NCBI GenBank assembly: GCA_027343785.1 | Contig: DAHWKF010000127.1 | Location: forward strand, 1 to 19,446 | Length of the DNA: 19,446 bases | DNA from: Leptospirillum sp. | Lineage (GTDB): Bacteria; Nitrospirota; Leptospirillia; Leptospirillales; Leptospirillaceae | Reading direction: 5' to 3' | Shown here: positions 1 through 8,121 of the stretch, piece by piece | How positions within the stretch are numbered: the stretch's first letter is position 1 | Layout of the letters: the number at the start of each line of letters is the position of its first letter | The notes under the pieces: model-generated | The model's input: only the letters and a program-made list of their open reading frames with translations | What the model was told of the DNA's origin: nothing | Database searches by the model: none | Made by a program: the position numbers and the translations under genes

Positions 1-21
1 ACTAACTTATGCAATTAAGCA

Positions 22-2943
22 CTAGAAACGGACATAGAAATACGCGCTTTCATATCCGCCATATCCGGCGGAAAGATTGGAACGGAGAAGCCCTCCGTCC
101 AGAAGAAGGGACATCGTTCCCGATCCCAGGGGAATCCGGACCGCCGCACCCGCCTGGCCGTCCTGATAGACGCTGTTTCCCTGGAAAATCACCTCGGGTC
201 CCAGGTCGACCGGCCGTCCCCAGGGAGAAAGACCGGTTGCGGGCGTCAGAAAACGGAGCTGGCCGTAGAGGTAATGAAGAATGCCGGTGTAATTTCCGAA
301 AAAGTCGAGATTCCCCGCATCGAAATCCTGATCGATCTCCATCTGGGCGTAAAAGTTCACCAGAGCGGAGGGAGGAAGACCGCTCTGATCCAGAACACCC
401 GATTGCGGTCCCAGATCGATGTCGACAAATCCACCGCCATACGTCACCCGAACCCCCGCCGCCACCCCTGCGGCGTTCAGGGAAGCCGATCCGCCGGCAA
501 ACATGTAATGCAGGAAACTCCCTTCCCCCAGCAGGTGAAACCAGACGCCGACCGGTGAAGATTCGAAAGCCTTTGAAGACGATCGCCAGACCGGGAAAAG
601 CCCTCCGGCTTCGGCCATCCCGAAGAACGTTCCGGTGGATTCGACCGACACCCCTCCCAGAACTTCGGCAAATGGTTTTTCCTGGTGCAGAAGGATCCAG
701 TTCGACTGCAGTTCGTCAATTTTTTGACGAAGAAGGGCCAATCGCTTCCGATCCGGGACGGTACGTCTTTCCTCCAGATCGACGGCCTTTCGGAAATCTT
801 TCCAGGCTTGCCCCGAATGTCCTTCTTCCAGTTCCGCCTGGCCTTCCATCTCCAGTCTGCCGGGCTGTCCGGGAAATCTTTGTCGCGCGAGATCCAGAAA
901 ATAATGGATCCAACCGCGACTCCGGGACGCCAGGCTCCAGCCCAGAACTTCCTTCATCAGGGGCCAGTCCGAGGGACGATGATCCAGTACTTTCCGGTAC
1001 AGGGGAAACGCCTTTCCGAACGCATGGGCCTTTGCGTCAATCCTGGCCAGTCCCAGCCAGAAACCGGTTCCGCCTCTTCCCCGTCCCGGGCGGTAACCCC
1101 GAAGAAGCATGGACTGGGTCTCCAGATCCGAAGCCAGCTGTCCTTTTCCTTCCCGCGCCGCCTCCCCCGCCCTGACATCCAGCTCTTCCGACACCAGCGA
1201 TACATATTCATGAACCATGCCAGGAGACCGGTCCACATACGGGATCAGGGGATAAACCTCCAGCGCCGCCTCTCTGTTTCCGGCCCGGGCTTCCAGCAGA
1301 AACAGACCTTCATCGGCTCCGGGGTCTCCGGCATGGTCCCGAACAAACCTCCGATAAGCGTCAATGGCATGACGGATTTTCCCTTCGGATAGCCATAATG
1401 CTGACAGCCGGTAGCGGATCCAGGGATCGTCCGGGCGTTCCCGGACAGCCAGACTCAGCTTTGCTTCCGCCCTCCGGAAACGTCTTTCCCGCAAGAGCGC
1501 CCGGGCCTGACTGTCGTGCACCAGGCCCCGCCAGAGATTTCTTTGCACCGCTGACAACTTCAAAAAAACCGGCGCGCGGGACAAGAATTCCTCCGCCTCC
1601 CCCATCTTTCCCGACCGAATCAGATCCGACAGCAATCCGAGCGCATTGGCAAGATCACGGGGATTACGGCGCCAGGCTTTTTTGTCCCAGGCAATCGCCA
1701 TCTCCTGTTTCCCCTCCCGCCGACAAAGGTTGGCCATCATCGCGTAAGCCTCAAATCGTTGGGGGAAAATCCGGATCGCCCGCGCGAACTCCCCCTGGGC
1801 TTTTTGAAACCGCCCACGGGTCAGGAAGGTCCGGCCGGCGTCGAGTCGACCGTCGTAGTTCGCCTCCGCCAGGAGGGCCTCCCGCCCAGGATGATGGCTG
1901 TCCCGTTTCAGGCTCCAGCGAAAAATATCCGCCGCCTCCCCGTGACGACCCTGTTTCATCCGCACCAACCCCAATCCCCATGCGGCCTCCGTGTCCGACG
2001 GATCGGACAAGAGCGCTTTCTGGAAGAGATTGCCGGCGGCGGTCAGACGGTTTTTTTTCAAAAGGGTAAAACCGCGATAACGGGCATCGCTTTTCGGTAT
2101 GCGGGACAACAGGCGACGAACGACGGGATCCTGGGGGAACATCGCCAGATAGTTCTCATAGAGTTTTCTGTCCACCGGCGTCGCCTCAAGCCAGATCAAA
2201 CCCATCCGCCAGGCGGAGCGGGCCTCCCGGGAAATATCCGAGAGCCGGCTTTTCGCCAACACGGACAAAAGGGACAGCCCCTCCCGACGCGTGGACTCCC
2301 GGTTGATCAGGGACCGGGCCAGGACAAGCCGGATCCGATGGCTTTGGGGATGTCGGGCAAGAAGTGCCCGAAGACCCCGGACAGCCTGAAAAAACCGGCC
2401 CTTGACCGCCGCTTCGGTCTGGAGGACTTCCAGCGCAATCGCTCCCCGCGGAGGGGATCCCTTGAGATACTTTTCATAGGCAAAAAACGATCGGGGGAAA
2501 TCCCTTTCGCTCCGGTAACGTCGAGCTTTCAGAAGCCATTTTTTGTCGAGTTTTCCCAGAAGGATTGCCGATTTGACGCGGTCTATTCCCGGGTTCCCGG
2601 GGTGGGTACGGGCGAGCTGGTGGAGGATATGTCGGGCGCCGGCTGTATCTCCGGATTCGGCTTCAAGGACGCCGAGTTCGGACAGCGCGCGCGGATCATC
2701 CGGCCGGATGGAGAGAATTTTTTTCCATATCCGTGAAGCCTGGCCCAGATCCCCCCTGTTTTTCCAGTATCTGGCATCATCCAGCAACTGCAACAGAGCG
2801 GGCGTGTCAGAAGCCCCTCCCGCCAGGGCGACCGTCACCATCGAGGCAGAAAAGAAACCCGTCAGCAGCCAGGACAGTGACTGGCGGAAAAGATTTCCTC
2901 CCGAAGGCGTCCTGTTCAGAAAAATTTTATTTCGCCTCCACAT
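22..2943 (-). CDS. TPR-repeat outer-membrane protein, BcsC-like exopolysaccharide secretin
   Basis: This 973-residue protein has a hydrophobic, signal-peptide-like N-terminus (about residues 22-42, ending ALAGG). A long helical region of tetratricopeptide repeats follows, to about residue 735, with repeated patterns such as ALSELGVLEAESGDTAGARH and AAWGLGLVRMKQGRHGEAAD. The last 228 or so residues are rich in Gly, Tyr and alternating hydrophobics and end in YFYVRF with a terminal Phe, typical of an outer-membrane beta-barrel. Signal peptide, periplasmic TPR scaffold and C-terminal barrel is the architecture of BcsC/PelB-type polysaccharide export proteins, and the opening TPR (LLDDARYWKNRGDLGQA) resembles BcsC. 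The barrel looks short for BcsC. No bcsA, bcsB or bcsZ is visible, so cellulose as substrate is unproven. The ATG at 2943 has no clear Shine-Dalgarno sequence. The gene is divergent from the MFS gene. Confidence 0.72.
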   Translation of the reverse strand: MWRRNKIFLNRTPSGGNLFRQSLSWLLTGFFSASMVTVALAGGASDTPALLQLLDDARYWKNRGDLGQASRIWKKILSIRPDDPRALSELGVLEAESGDTAGARHILHQLARTHPGNPGIDRVKSAILLGKLDKKWLLKARRYRSERDFPRSFFAYEKYLKGSPPRGAIALEVLQTEAAVKGRFFQAVRGLRALLARHPQSHRIRLVLARSLINRESTRREGLSLLSVLAKSRLSDISREARSAWRMGLIWLEATPVDRKLYENYLAMFPQDPVVRRLLSRIPKSDARYRGFTLLKKNRLTAAGNLFQKALLSDPSDTEAAWGLGLVRMKQGRHGEAADIFRWSLKRDSHHPGREALLAEANYDGRLDAGRTFLTRGRFQKAQGEFARAIRIFPQRFEAYAMMANLCRREGKQEMAIAWDKKAWRRNPRDLANALGLLSDLIRSGKMGEAEEFLSRAPVFLKLSAVQRNLWRGLVHDSQARALLRERRFRRAEAKLSLAVRERPDDPWIRYRLSALWLSEGKIRHAIDAYRRFVRDHAGDPGADEGLFLLEARAGNREAALEVYPLIPYVDRSPGMVHEYVSLVSEELDVRAGEAAREGKGQLASDLETQSMLLRGYRPGRGRGGTGFWLGLARIDAKAHAFGKAFPLYRKVLDHRPSDWPLMKEVLGWSLASRSRGWIHYFLDLARQRFPGQPGRLEMEGQAELEEGHSGQAWKDFRKAVDLEERRTVPDRKRLALLRQKIDELQSNWILLHQEKPFAEVLGGVSVESTGTFFGMAEAGGLFPVWRSSSKAFESSPVGVWFHLLGEGSFLHYMFAGGSASLNAAGVAAGVRVTYGGGFVDIDLGPQSGVLDQSGLPPSALVNFYAQMEIDQDFDAGNLDFFGNYTGILHYLYGQLRFLTPATGLSPWGRPVDLGPEVIFQGNSVYQDGQAGAAVRIPLGSGTMSLLLDGGLLRSNLSAGYGGYESAYFYVRF

Positions 2944-3093
2944 TCGTTTGTCGGGCCAGGGTCATTCCTCTTGTCCCCCGGATCCGAGCAATATCAATGC
3001 CGGATAGGATTTGTGCTAATCTGGGTTCTTGAGGTGCGCTGTTTCCTGATCGGGCCAAAATCAACCACACTCCACACAACCCCGGATGGACGA

Positions 3094-4326
3094 ATGGAGA
3101 GACGCTCTCTTTCCCTGCCCCCCCTGGCGATTATCTTGTCTGCGCTGTTTGTGAACGGAATGGCCGGAGGATTTGTCTGGCCCTATTTCCCGGTTTTTCT
3201 CTCCCAGTCGGGTCTCTCCAAATCTTCCATCGGTCTGGTTCTGGGGATTTCCAACATTCTCGTCTTTCTTGTCCGGCTTCCCCTGGGGCGCTGGCTCGAC
3301 CATGGCCACGGCCGCCGGTTTGATCTTCCCCTGACGGTTTTCCTCCTGACATTTCCCGCGCTGTTGTTTCTTCTTCCCCATACCCGATCGTCCTGGGCCC
3401 TGATCGCAATGGTTCTGGGGCTTCAACTCGCCAGACTCCCCTTCTTGCCTCTGGGGCTGGCCCGTCTCAAGAAACAGGCCGACGAACAGAAGAAACGCTT
3501 CTCTCCGCTCCTGTTTGTCGGAGCCCACCACTTTTTTCTGGGCGTTTTAGGCCTTCTGGCCGGGATCATCATTGTCGGGATCGGCGTCGCAAGGACTTTC
3601 TCCTTCCTCTGGATCCCCGTTTTGCTTTCCATGGTACCGCTGATGTTTTCCGGAACCTCCGGCCCGCCGGAACCGGATATCTTGCCTCCCCCCCCACCCC
3701 GCCTGCTTCCGGACAGGAAGGAGTTTCTGGTTCTGCTCTCCTTCTTTTTTTTCCACATGGTCAACGCCCCGCTTCTTCCGTTCGCGGAGCTGTATATGAA
3801 AACACACACCCCCCATGCCGACTGGATCCCGTGGATCGCGGCCATCGCCGAGATGTTTATGGTTCTGTCGGCCGCTCTTTTGTCCCGTCATATGACGGTC
3901 GGCGTTGCCCGCATCGCCCTGGCCGGCGCGTCCGGCGTCCTTGCGCTCCGCATGGCCCTCTACGGGCTTTCTCCCACCGCAGCCGGTCTTCTGGGGATCG
4001 CCTGCCTGGACGGCATTTCATCAGGGCTTTTCTGGATGGCTTCCCTGAAATGGATCGCGGAAAGATCCGGACAGAGCAACACGTTCAACCAGATGTCAGG
4101 TTATGTGGACATCATGGTGATGCTGTCGGGCGCCCTGGGGACTTTTCTGTTTGGATGGGCTGACGGAAGGGAAGGGTTTGCGGCGGCGTCCCGGGAGTTT
4201 CTGGGTCTGAATATTCTGGCTCCGGCCTTTCTGATCCTGGCCGGAAAACGGAGCTGGCAACCCCGGTTGTCCGGAAGCCCTCCTTCGAACCCCCCGGACC
4301 GTTCATTCTTTTCCGGAAAAGAATGA
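3094..4326 (+). CDS. MFS transporter (12 TM), substrate unknown
   Basis: This is a polytopic inner-membrane protein of 410 residues with about twelve hydrophobic segments in two halves. The first cytoplasmic loop reads PLGRWLDHGHGRR, which fits the major facilitator motif A (G-x-x-x-D-R-x-G-R-R type). The central loop is proline-rich (PPEPDILPPPPPRLLPDRKE) and separates TM6 from TM7. I chose the ATG at 3094 over an upstream TTG at 2971 because the extra 41 residues do not resemble MFS and GGATGGA lies just ahead of this ATG. It is the only plus-strand gene in the window. It converges on the carbon-uptake operon and is divergent from the TPR gene, so it is probably monocistronic. The family assignment is firm. 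Nothing in the sequence or neighbourhood identifies the substrate. Confidence 0.85.
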   Translation: MERRSLSLPPLAIILSALFVNGMAGGFVWPYFPVFLSQSGLSKSSIGLVLGISNILVFLVRLPLGRWLDHGHGRRFDLPLTVFLLTFPALLFLLPHTRSSWALIAMVLGLQLARLPFLPLGLARLKKQADEQKKRFSPLLFVGAHHFFLGVLGLLAGIIIVGIGVARTFSFLWIPVLLSMVPLMFSGTSGPPEPDILPPPPPRLLPDRKEFLVLLSFFFFHMVNAPLLPFAELYMKTHTPHADWIPWIAAIAEMFMVLSAALLSRHMTVGVARIALAGASGVLALRMALYGLSPTAAGLLGIACLDGISSGLFWMASLKWIAERSGQSNTFNQMSGYVDIMVMLSGALGTFLFGWADGREGFAAASREFLGLNILAPAFLILAGKRSWQPRLSGSPPSNPPDRSFFSGKE

Positions 4327-4330
4327 ACGG
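4299..4330. repeat. Perfect 32-bp palindrome between convergent genes, possible bidirectional terminator
   Basis: The left half, CCGTTCATTCTTTTCC, is followed directly by its exact reverse complement, with no mismatch over 16+16 bases. The MFS stop codon (TGA, 4324-4326) lies inside the right arm, and the PII-like gene ends 28 bases away on the other strand. As RNA it folds into a 14-bp stem with a CCGG loop whichever strand is transcribed. No U-tract follows on either side, so it is not a textbook intrinsic terminator. It could still protect 3' ends, act with Rho, or bind a dimeric protein. Confidence 0.6.
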
Positions 4331-4340
4331 GGAGACCCCG
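4328..4340. terminator. Small GC hairpin overlapping the palindrome
   Basis: CGGGG-AGA-CCCCG forms a 5-bp GC stem with a 3-base loop and shares its first three bases with the right arm of the 32-bp palindrome. A transcript can therefore form one structure or the other at these shared bases. A leftward transcript from the PII-like gene meets this hairpin first. No T-run follows. Its role as a transcript end is inferred from position only. Confidence 0.35.
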
Positions 4341-4357
4341 TTGCCTTGCGGCCCTTT

Positions 4358-4699
4358 TCAAGATGCCTTGGGATCTTCTCCGAAATACTCCCGGCGGCTG
4401 ACCTGGACATCGGAAACGAAAACGACCCCCGAATACCGTTCGAACAGGGGCGTCAACCCCGCGAGGATCGTCTCCACCCAGTTTTCGGGGACCACCGTGA
4501 TGACCATGACCAGGGTGTTGACGTCGTTGAACATGAGGTGCCCCTCATGAAAACCGCTATGTCCTTTTCCGGAAACATTCGGAATGATCGTATAGCCGGA
4601 CACCCGCACATCGTCCAGCAGGGTCTTCACAAATTTGAGATGTTCGCCCCCGACAACGATCTCGACTTTCTTGACAGTATAGAGTTTCAAGCCTTCCAT
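4358..4699 (-). CDS. PII-like signalling protein of the DAB carbon-uptake operon
   Basis: At 113 residues this matches the size of PII trimer subunits and shows the ferredoxin-like beta-alpha-beta pattern: KKVEIVVGG, a helix with LKFVKTLLDD, then VSGYTIIPNVSGKGHSG leading into the T-loop. The canonical uridylylation motif (YKGAEY) is absent, and so is the B-loop TGxxGDGKIF; residues 86-98 read FERYSGVVFVSDV instead. It is therefore a PII-like protein rather than GlnB/GlnK. PII-like proteins (for example CPII) are known beside bicarbonate transporters and carboxysome genes, where they bind adenine nucleotides and bicarbonate. The ATG overlaps the end of dabA by 13 bases and is preceded by GGGGGA, so it is the last gene of the operon. 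Likely role (inference): sensing energy or inorganic carbon to gate the DAB complex. Confidence 0.82.
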   Translation of the reverse strand: MEGLKLYTVKKVEIVVGGEHLKFVKTLLDDVRVSGYTIIPNVSGKGHSGFHEGHLMFNDVNTLVMVITVVPENWVETILAGLTPLFERYSGVVFVSDVQVSRREYFGEDPKAS

Positions 4700-7600
4700 T
4701 CGATCCCCCGATCATTGGAGCCTGCGAGTGTATCTTCCCCCGCCGAACGGTCTCCGTCCCTTGTCCACTCCCTCCATCCGTCCTCCGGCCTGTATTCCCA
4801 AAAGATTCCCGTGACGGAATCCATGACGACCAGCAAGGCCCATCCCCGGTCAAACGGCCCGACCAGTGTCAGGTTGTTCTTTAACACCTGATCCACCTTG
4901 TCACGGGGAGCAGAAATTACACATAACAGCCGGACGGGCTGGTGGCGACTGGATCTGACATCAAAGACAGTCTGCCAGGGCAGCCCCATCCTGAGATCAC
5001 CGCCATTGCCGAACTGGACCCCGAAGCGTCCGACCACATTGTGCGACACCTTGCTGCCGCTTCCGTACACAGCATTGTCGACCGTCGAGAAATAATGCTC
5101 GAGGTTGATCCAGCGTCCGACCACCAGGGGGCCCGAGAGCAGCGTTTCCAGAATTTTTCCCGTGGGATCGAGCACATCGTCATATTCCTGAAGAAACACC
5201 CGTCCTCCCAGATCGATTCCCCGTGTCAGGTTTCTGCGACCGATAAAGAAAGCGGCGTTTCCGGAAAGGCCCCATTCCGGACGGACTTCAGCCCAGTCGT
5301 GGGAACGGACGCCGAGGAGGGGGGCCGGAGCACCCCGGGGGTCCTGATACTTCCCTGGAAACGTCCTGAGTCTTTCGGATGCCCAGGACTGCCCCGCCTG
5401 GTGGATGTCGGAGATAAATTCCCGGATCTGCCTTTCATGGGAAACCGGCCAGTCTTCCCCATCGAAGAACCGGAACTGATCGGTCGTCGTGTCATGGACG
5501 CCTGCGAGAAACCATGTGCTGTCCGGAATCCGGATACCTTTCTTTTCCAGCGCCTTGCGGATAGAAGGCCGGTTCAGAAGGGCCGCCGAAACCCGGGCGT
5601 TCGGCGTTCCGTCCTGGCCGCCACAGGCGCCGCAATCCAGCGCCGATTCATATGGATTGTTTTCCGATGTGCTCTTGTGGGCCACAAAAACCACCAGGGG
5701 GGCAAAATCCCGATGAAGCCCCGCCAGGGACAGGGCCGTTTCGGCGAAAGCCACCTGTTCAGAATGGGTCAACCCCATTCGGGAAAGCTCTTCCAGCCGT
5801 CTCTCCGATCGTTTCGGCCTCAGCTGATGGACTTCCCTAAGCTCGGCGATCAGCGCCAGCTCCTCCTCCCGCCCGATGCCCAACAGGTGTCCGAGTGTTG
5901 TCAACTGATCATGGCTCCCCCCGGACAGGGGCGTACCCGAAAGGACGAGAAAACGGAACTCTTCAAGGGCGCTTTGGGGCAAGGTTCTGGCTTTTTGCCC
6001 GAATTTTCCGAACAAAACCTGCCGGATCACACTGCGCTCTTCCGACAGGACAATATCATGGGCTTCCTTTTCCGAAATCTTGTCCAGGGGGATGGTCGTG
6101 GAGATCGCGGGCACAAACATCCGTTCGGACCGGGCGACCAGCCGATGGTACCATCCCGGGAAGAACGTTTTTCCGAAAAGGGGAAGTCCGGACATCCATC
6201 CGATCGCTTCCACAAACACATATGGGGTGACGATATTGTTTTTCATCTCGTGCACGAGGTGGCTGAGCCACAGAAGCCACCTTCGTCCCCGGAAGAACTG
6301 GCGGACGGTACCGACCTCATAGGGCCGGTGGATTTCAGCGAGCATGTGGCGGGGGGACAGGATCGCGGGAGACAGGATCTGGACATGATCGGATCCGAAC
6401 CCCTTGAACCGGATCGGAATCCCGAAAAATCCGGCAAGTCCCGCCGTCTCATAGGGGCCGATATGTTCCAGATGCCGCCGGACCCCTTCCGAGCGGACGT
6501 CGATGCAAAAAAGGACCTGTGCCCGGACCGACGGATCCGTCGGTACCGGATCCCCGAGGCGCGTTTTTTCCCTGGGAGCCGTCTTTTCCTTTCTCGCGGA
6601 AATCTCCGAAAGAAACCAGTCCCGGTAGGCTTTCTCGGCGGCAAGAACGCCCCAGTACCCGAATCGTTCACGGGGAATTTTCCCGTGCCATTCCAGCACG
6701 AATTCCAGAAATTCGGGATCGGTTCCGATTTCCGCGGGAATGGACATCCCCAGAAACGCGCACAGCCGGAAGAGCGCCCAGACGATCCTGAAACGTTCTG
6801 CGGAGGCTTTGTGCCGGGAACGGGCACACCGGTCCCACATCCCTTCCCAGTAAGGATCCAGCTGTCCCCACACGGGGGAGCGTTCGATCAGCCGGTCGAT
6901 GTCCTGAACGAGGGTGAGCGGGAGGGAAGGCTCCTGCCGCAGATACCGGACGGCACATTCGCTCGCGTGATCCCTCAGAAACGTTTCCAGCATATGGCGT
7001 GAAGGCCCCAATCCCAGGAATTTCTCCAGGACCTCCTCTATCATGACGGATTCCAGGGATAGCCGGATCGCGAGCCATTCTCCTGGCTCGATCCGGAAAG
7101 GGAGCCTCTCTTCTTCGGAATGCTCTCCCCCCCGCCACTTGATCGCTCCCGACCAGCCGGGAAGGGCGGAAAACTCCCGGGAAAAAAGGGAGACCCAATC
7201 GTTCCTCGGAATCTGCCAGGCGTCCATTACCCTCAGGATGGCCTCCTCAGGGGAATCCGGAAGGGCGGAAAAGCGGGACGGAATCAACGGGTGGGAGGAA
7301 ACAGACGACAGGCGGGAAGCCCACCTGTCCCGAAATAGCCGGTAAAATCCGCGCTCCCGGCCAGGAACCGCCCAGAAGGCCTGCCCTTCGTCGAGATACA
7401 GGGATGTCGCCTCGGAAAGAAGCGCGTTGAGGGCGTCCGTGATCTCCGTTCCGAACAGACGGTCCACCCAGCCCGAAAAAGTTTGCCGTTCACCGGGAAA
7501 ACCCACTATTTTTTCGACAAAATCCACAGGATCGGGAGCGTCATCCGGCCGCGGTTCCTTCTCCTTCGCAGTTCCGTCCGGAATACGGAAAAAGATGTCC

Positions 7601-8121
7601 TCCAGATTCCGATAAAGGTTGCCGATTTCAGGAAGCCTGCCCAGCTGTGACAAACTTTCGGCGATCCCCGGAACGAGCCTTTTCAACCAGACGATTCCTT
7701 CCTGCTCCCCCGCCTCCGGAGCGTAAGGCGGAAGATCCGGGGCCAGAAGGTATTCGGAAAGGGAAATTTTCGCGAGGGTTAACGTCTTTCCACCGAAAGC
7801 AATCGATTTCTCCCTCTCCGACCGGGACGAAATCCGTCCAAAAGTCTGTTCGAGATCCCCTATGCTGATGCGGCCATCACGGATCGCCCCACGGATGCTT
7901 TCCGGCGACGGATACCCTTTGCCCCCGAACAAGGATTCTCCGGTGCGGACCGCTTCCTCAAAGGGCAAATCCTCCAGGCCATTCAGGGGGTTATGGTGAA
8001 TAAAGGTATCCATCGGCCATGCGTCCGGCACCAACTCCATGGCCAGCCGGATGCGGGAGCGGACATCGATCACCGCATGACGGCGTTCCGGGTCCTCCGG
8101 AAGGAAAAAGCGCGGATCCAT
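4687..8121 (-). CDS. dabA: DabA, inorganic carbon transporter subunit (DUF2309, beta-CA-like)
   Basis: DabA is the large cytoplasmic subunit of the DAB complex, which converts CO2 to bicarbonate in one direction, driven by ion flux through DabB. This protein (1144 residues) has the family hallmarks: IHHNPLNGLEDLPFEEAV near residues 41-58; FCIDVRSE with C539, D541 and R543; and AHKSTSENNPYESALDCGACGG with H815 and C830. The C-x-D-x-R motif and the 15-residue His-to-Cys spacing match the zinc and catalytic residues described for Halothiobacillus DabA. The start is the ATG at 8121: it follows GGAGGG and overlaps the previous stop codon by one base (TGATG). A reading frame open to 8349 exists, but its extra 76 codons lie inside the previous gene. 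The protein belongs to the long DabA type, about 300 residues longer than the Halothiobacillus protein as I recall it. Confidence 0.93.
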   Translation of the reverse strand: MDPRFFLPEDPERRHAVIDVRSRIRLAMELVPDAWPMDTFIHHNPLNGLEDLPFEEAVRTGESLFGGKGYPSPESIRGAIRDGRISIGDLEQTFGRISSRSEREKSIAFGGKTLTLAKISLSEYLLAPDLPPYAPEAGEQEGIVWLKRLVPGIAESLSQLGRLPEIGNLYRNLEDIFFRIPDGTAKEKEPRPDDAPDPVDFVEKIVGFPGERQTFSGWVDRLFGTEITDALNALLSEATSLYLDEGQAFWAVPGRERGFYRLFRDRWASRLSSVSSHPLIPSRFSALPDSPEEAILRVMDAWQIPRNDWVSLFSREFSALPGWSGAIKWRGGEHSEEERLPFRIEPGEWLAIRLSLESVMIEEVLEKFLGLGPSRHMLETFLRDHASECAVRYLRQEPSLPLTLVQDIDRLIERSPVWGQLDPYWEGMWDRCARSRHKASAERFRIVWALFRLCAFLGMSIPAEIGTDPEFLEFVLEWHGKIPRERFGYWGVLAAEKAYRDWFLSEISARKEKTAPREKTRLGDPVPTDPSVRAQVLFCIDVRSEGVRRHLEHIGPYETAGLAGFFGIPIRFKGFGSDHVQILSPAILSPRHMLAEIHRPYEVGTVRQFFRGRRWLLWLSHLVHEMKNNIVTPYVFVEAIGWMSGLPLFGKTFFPGWYHRLVARSERMFVPAISTTIPLDKISEKEAHDIVLSEERSVIRQVLFGKFGQKARTLPQSALEEFRFLVLSGTPLSGGSHDQLTTLGHLLGIGREEELALIAELREVHQLRPKRSERRLEELSRMGLTHSEQVAFAETALSLAGLHRDFAPLVVFVAHKSTSENNPYESALDCGACGGQDGTPNARVSAALLNRPSIRKALEKKGIRIPDSTWFLAGVHDTTTDQFRFFDGEDWPVSHERQIREFISDIHQAGQSWASERLRTFPGKYQDPRGAPAPLLGVRSHDWAEVRPEWGLSGNAAFFIGRRNLTRGIDLGGRVFLQEYDDVLDPTGKILETLLSGPLVVGRWINLEHYFSTVDNAVYGSGSKVSHNVVGRFGVQFGNGGDLRMGLPWQTVFDVRSSRHQPVRLLCVISAPRDKVDQVLKNNLTLVGPFDRGWALLVVMDSVTGIFWEYRPEDGWREWTRDGDRSAGEDTLAGSNDRGIEWKA

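Noticed and set aside
9..1175. Arg/Pro-rich open frame on the plus strand opposite the TPR gene
   Set aside because: The composition is typical of an antisense frame, and the opposite strand encodes a coherent TPR-barrel protein.
2944..3093. Promoters in the divergent gap between the TPR and MFS genes
   Set aside because: Only weak hexamers were seen (for example GCTAAT at 3015 without a matching -35), too poor to list as features.
4942..7002. Long open frame on the plus strand opposite dabA (686 codons)
   Set aside because: It is antisense to the well-supported dabA, contains no recognisable domain and has atypical composition. Long antisense frames are common in GC-rich genes.
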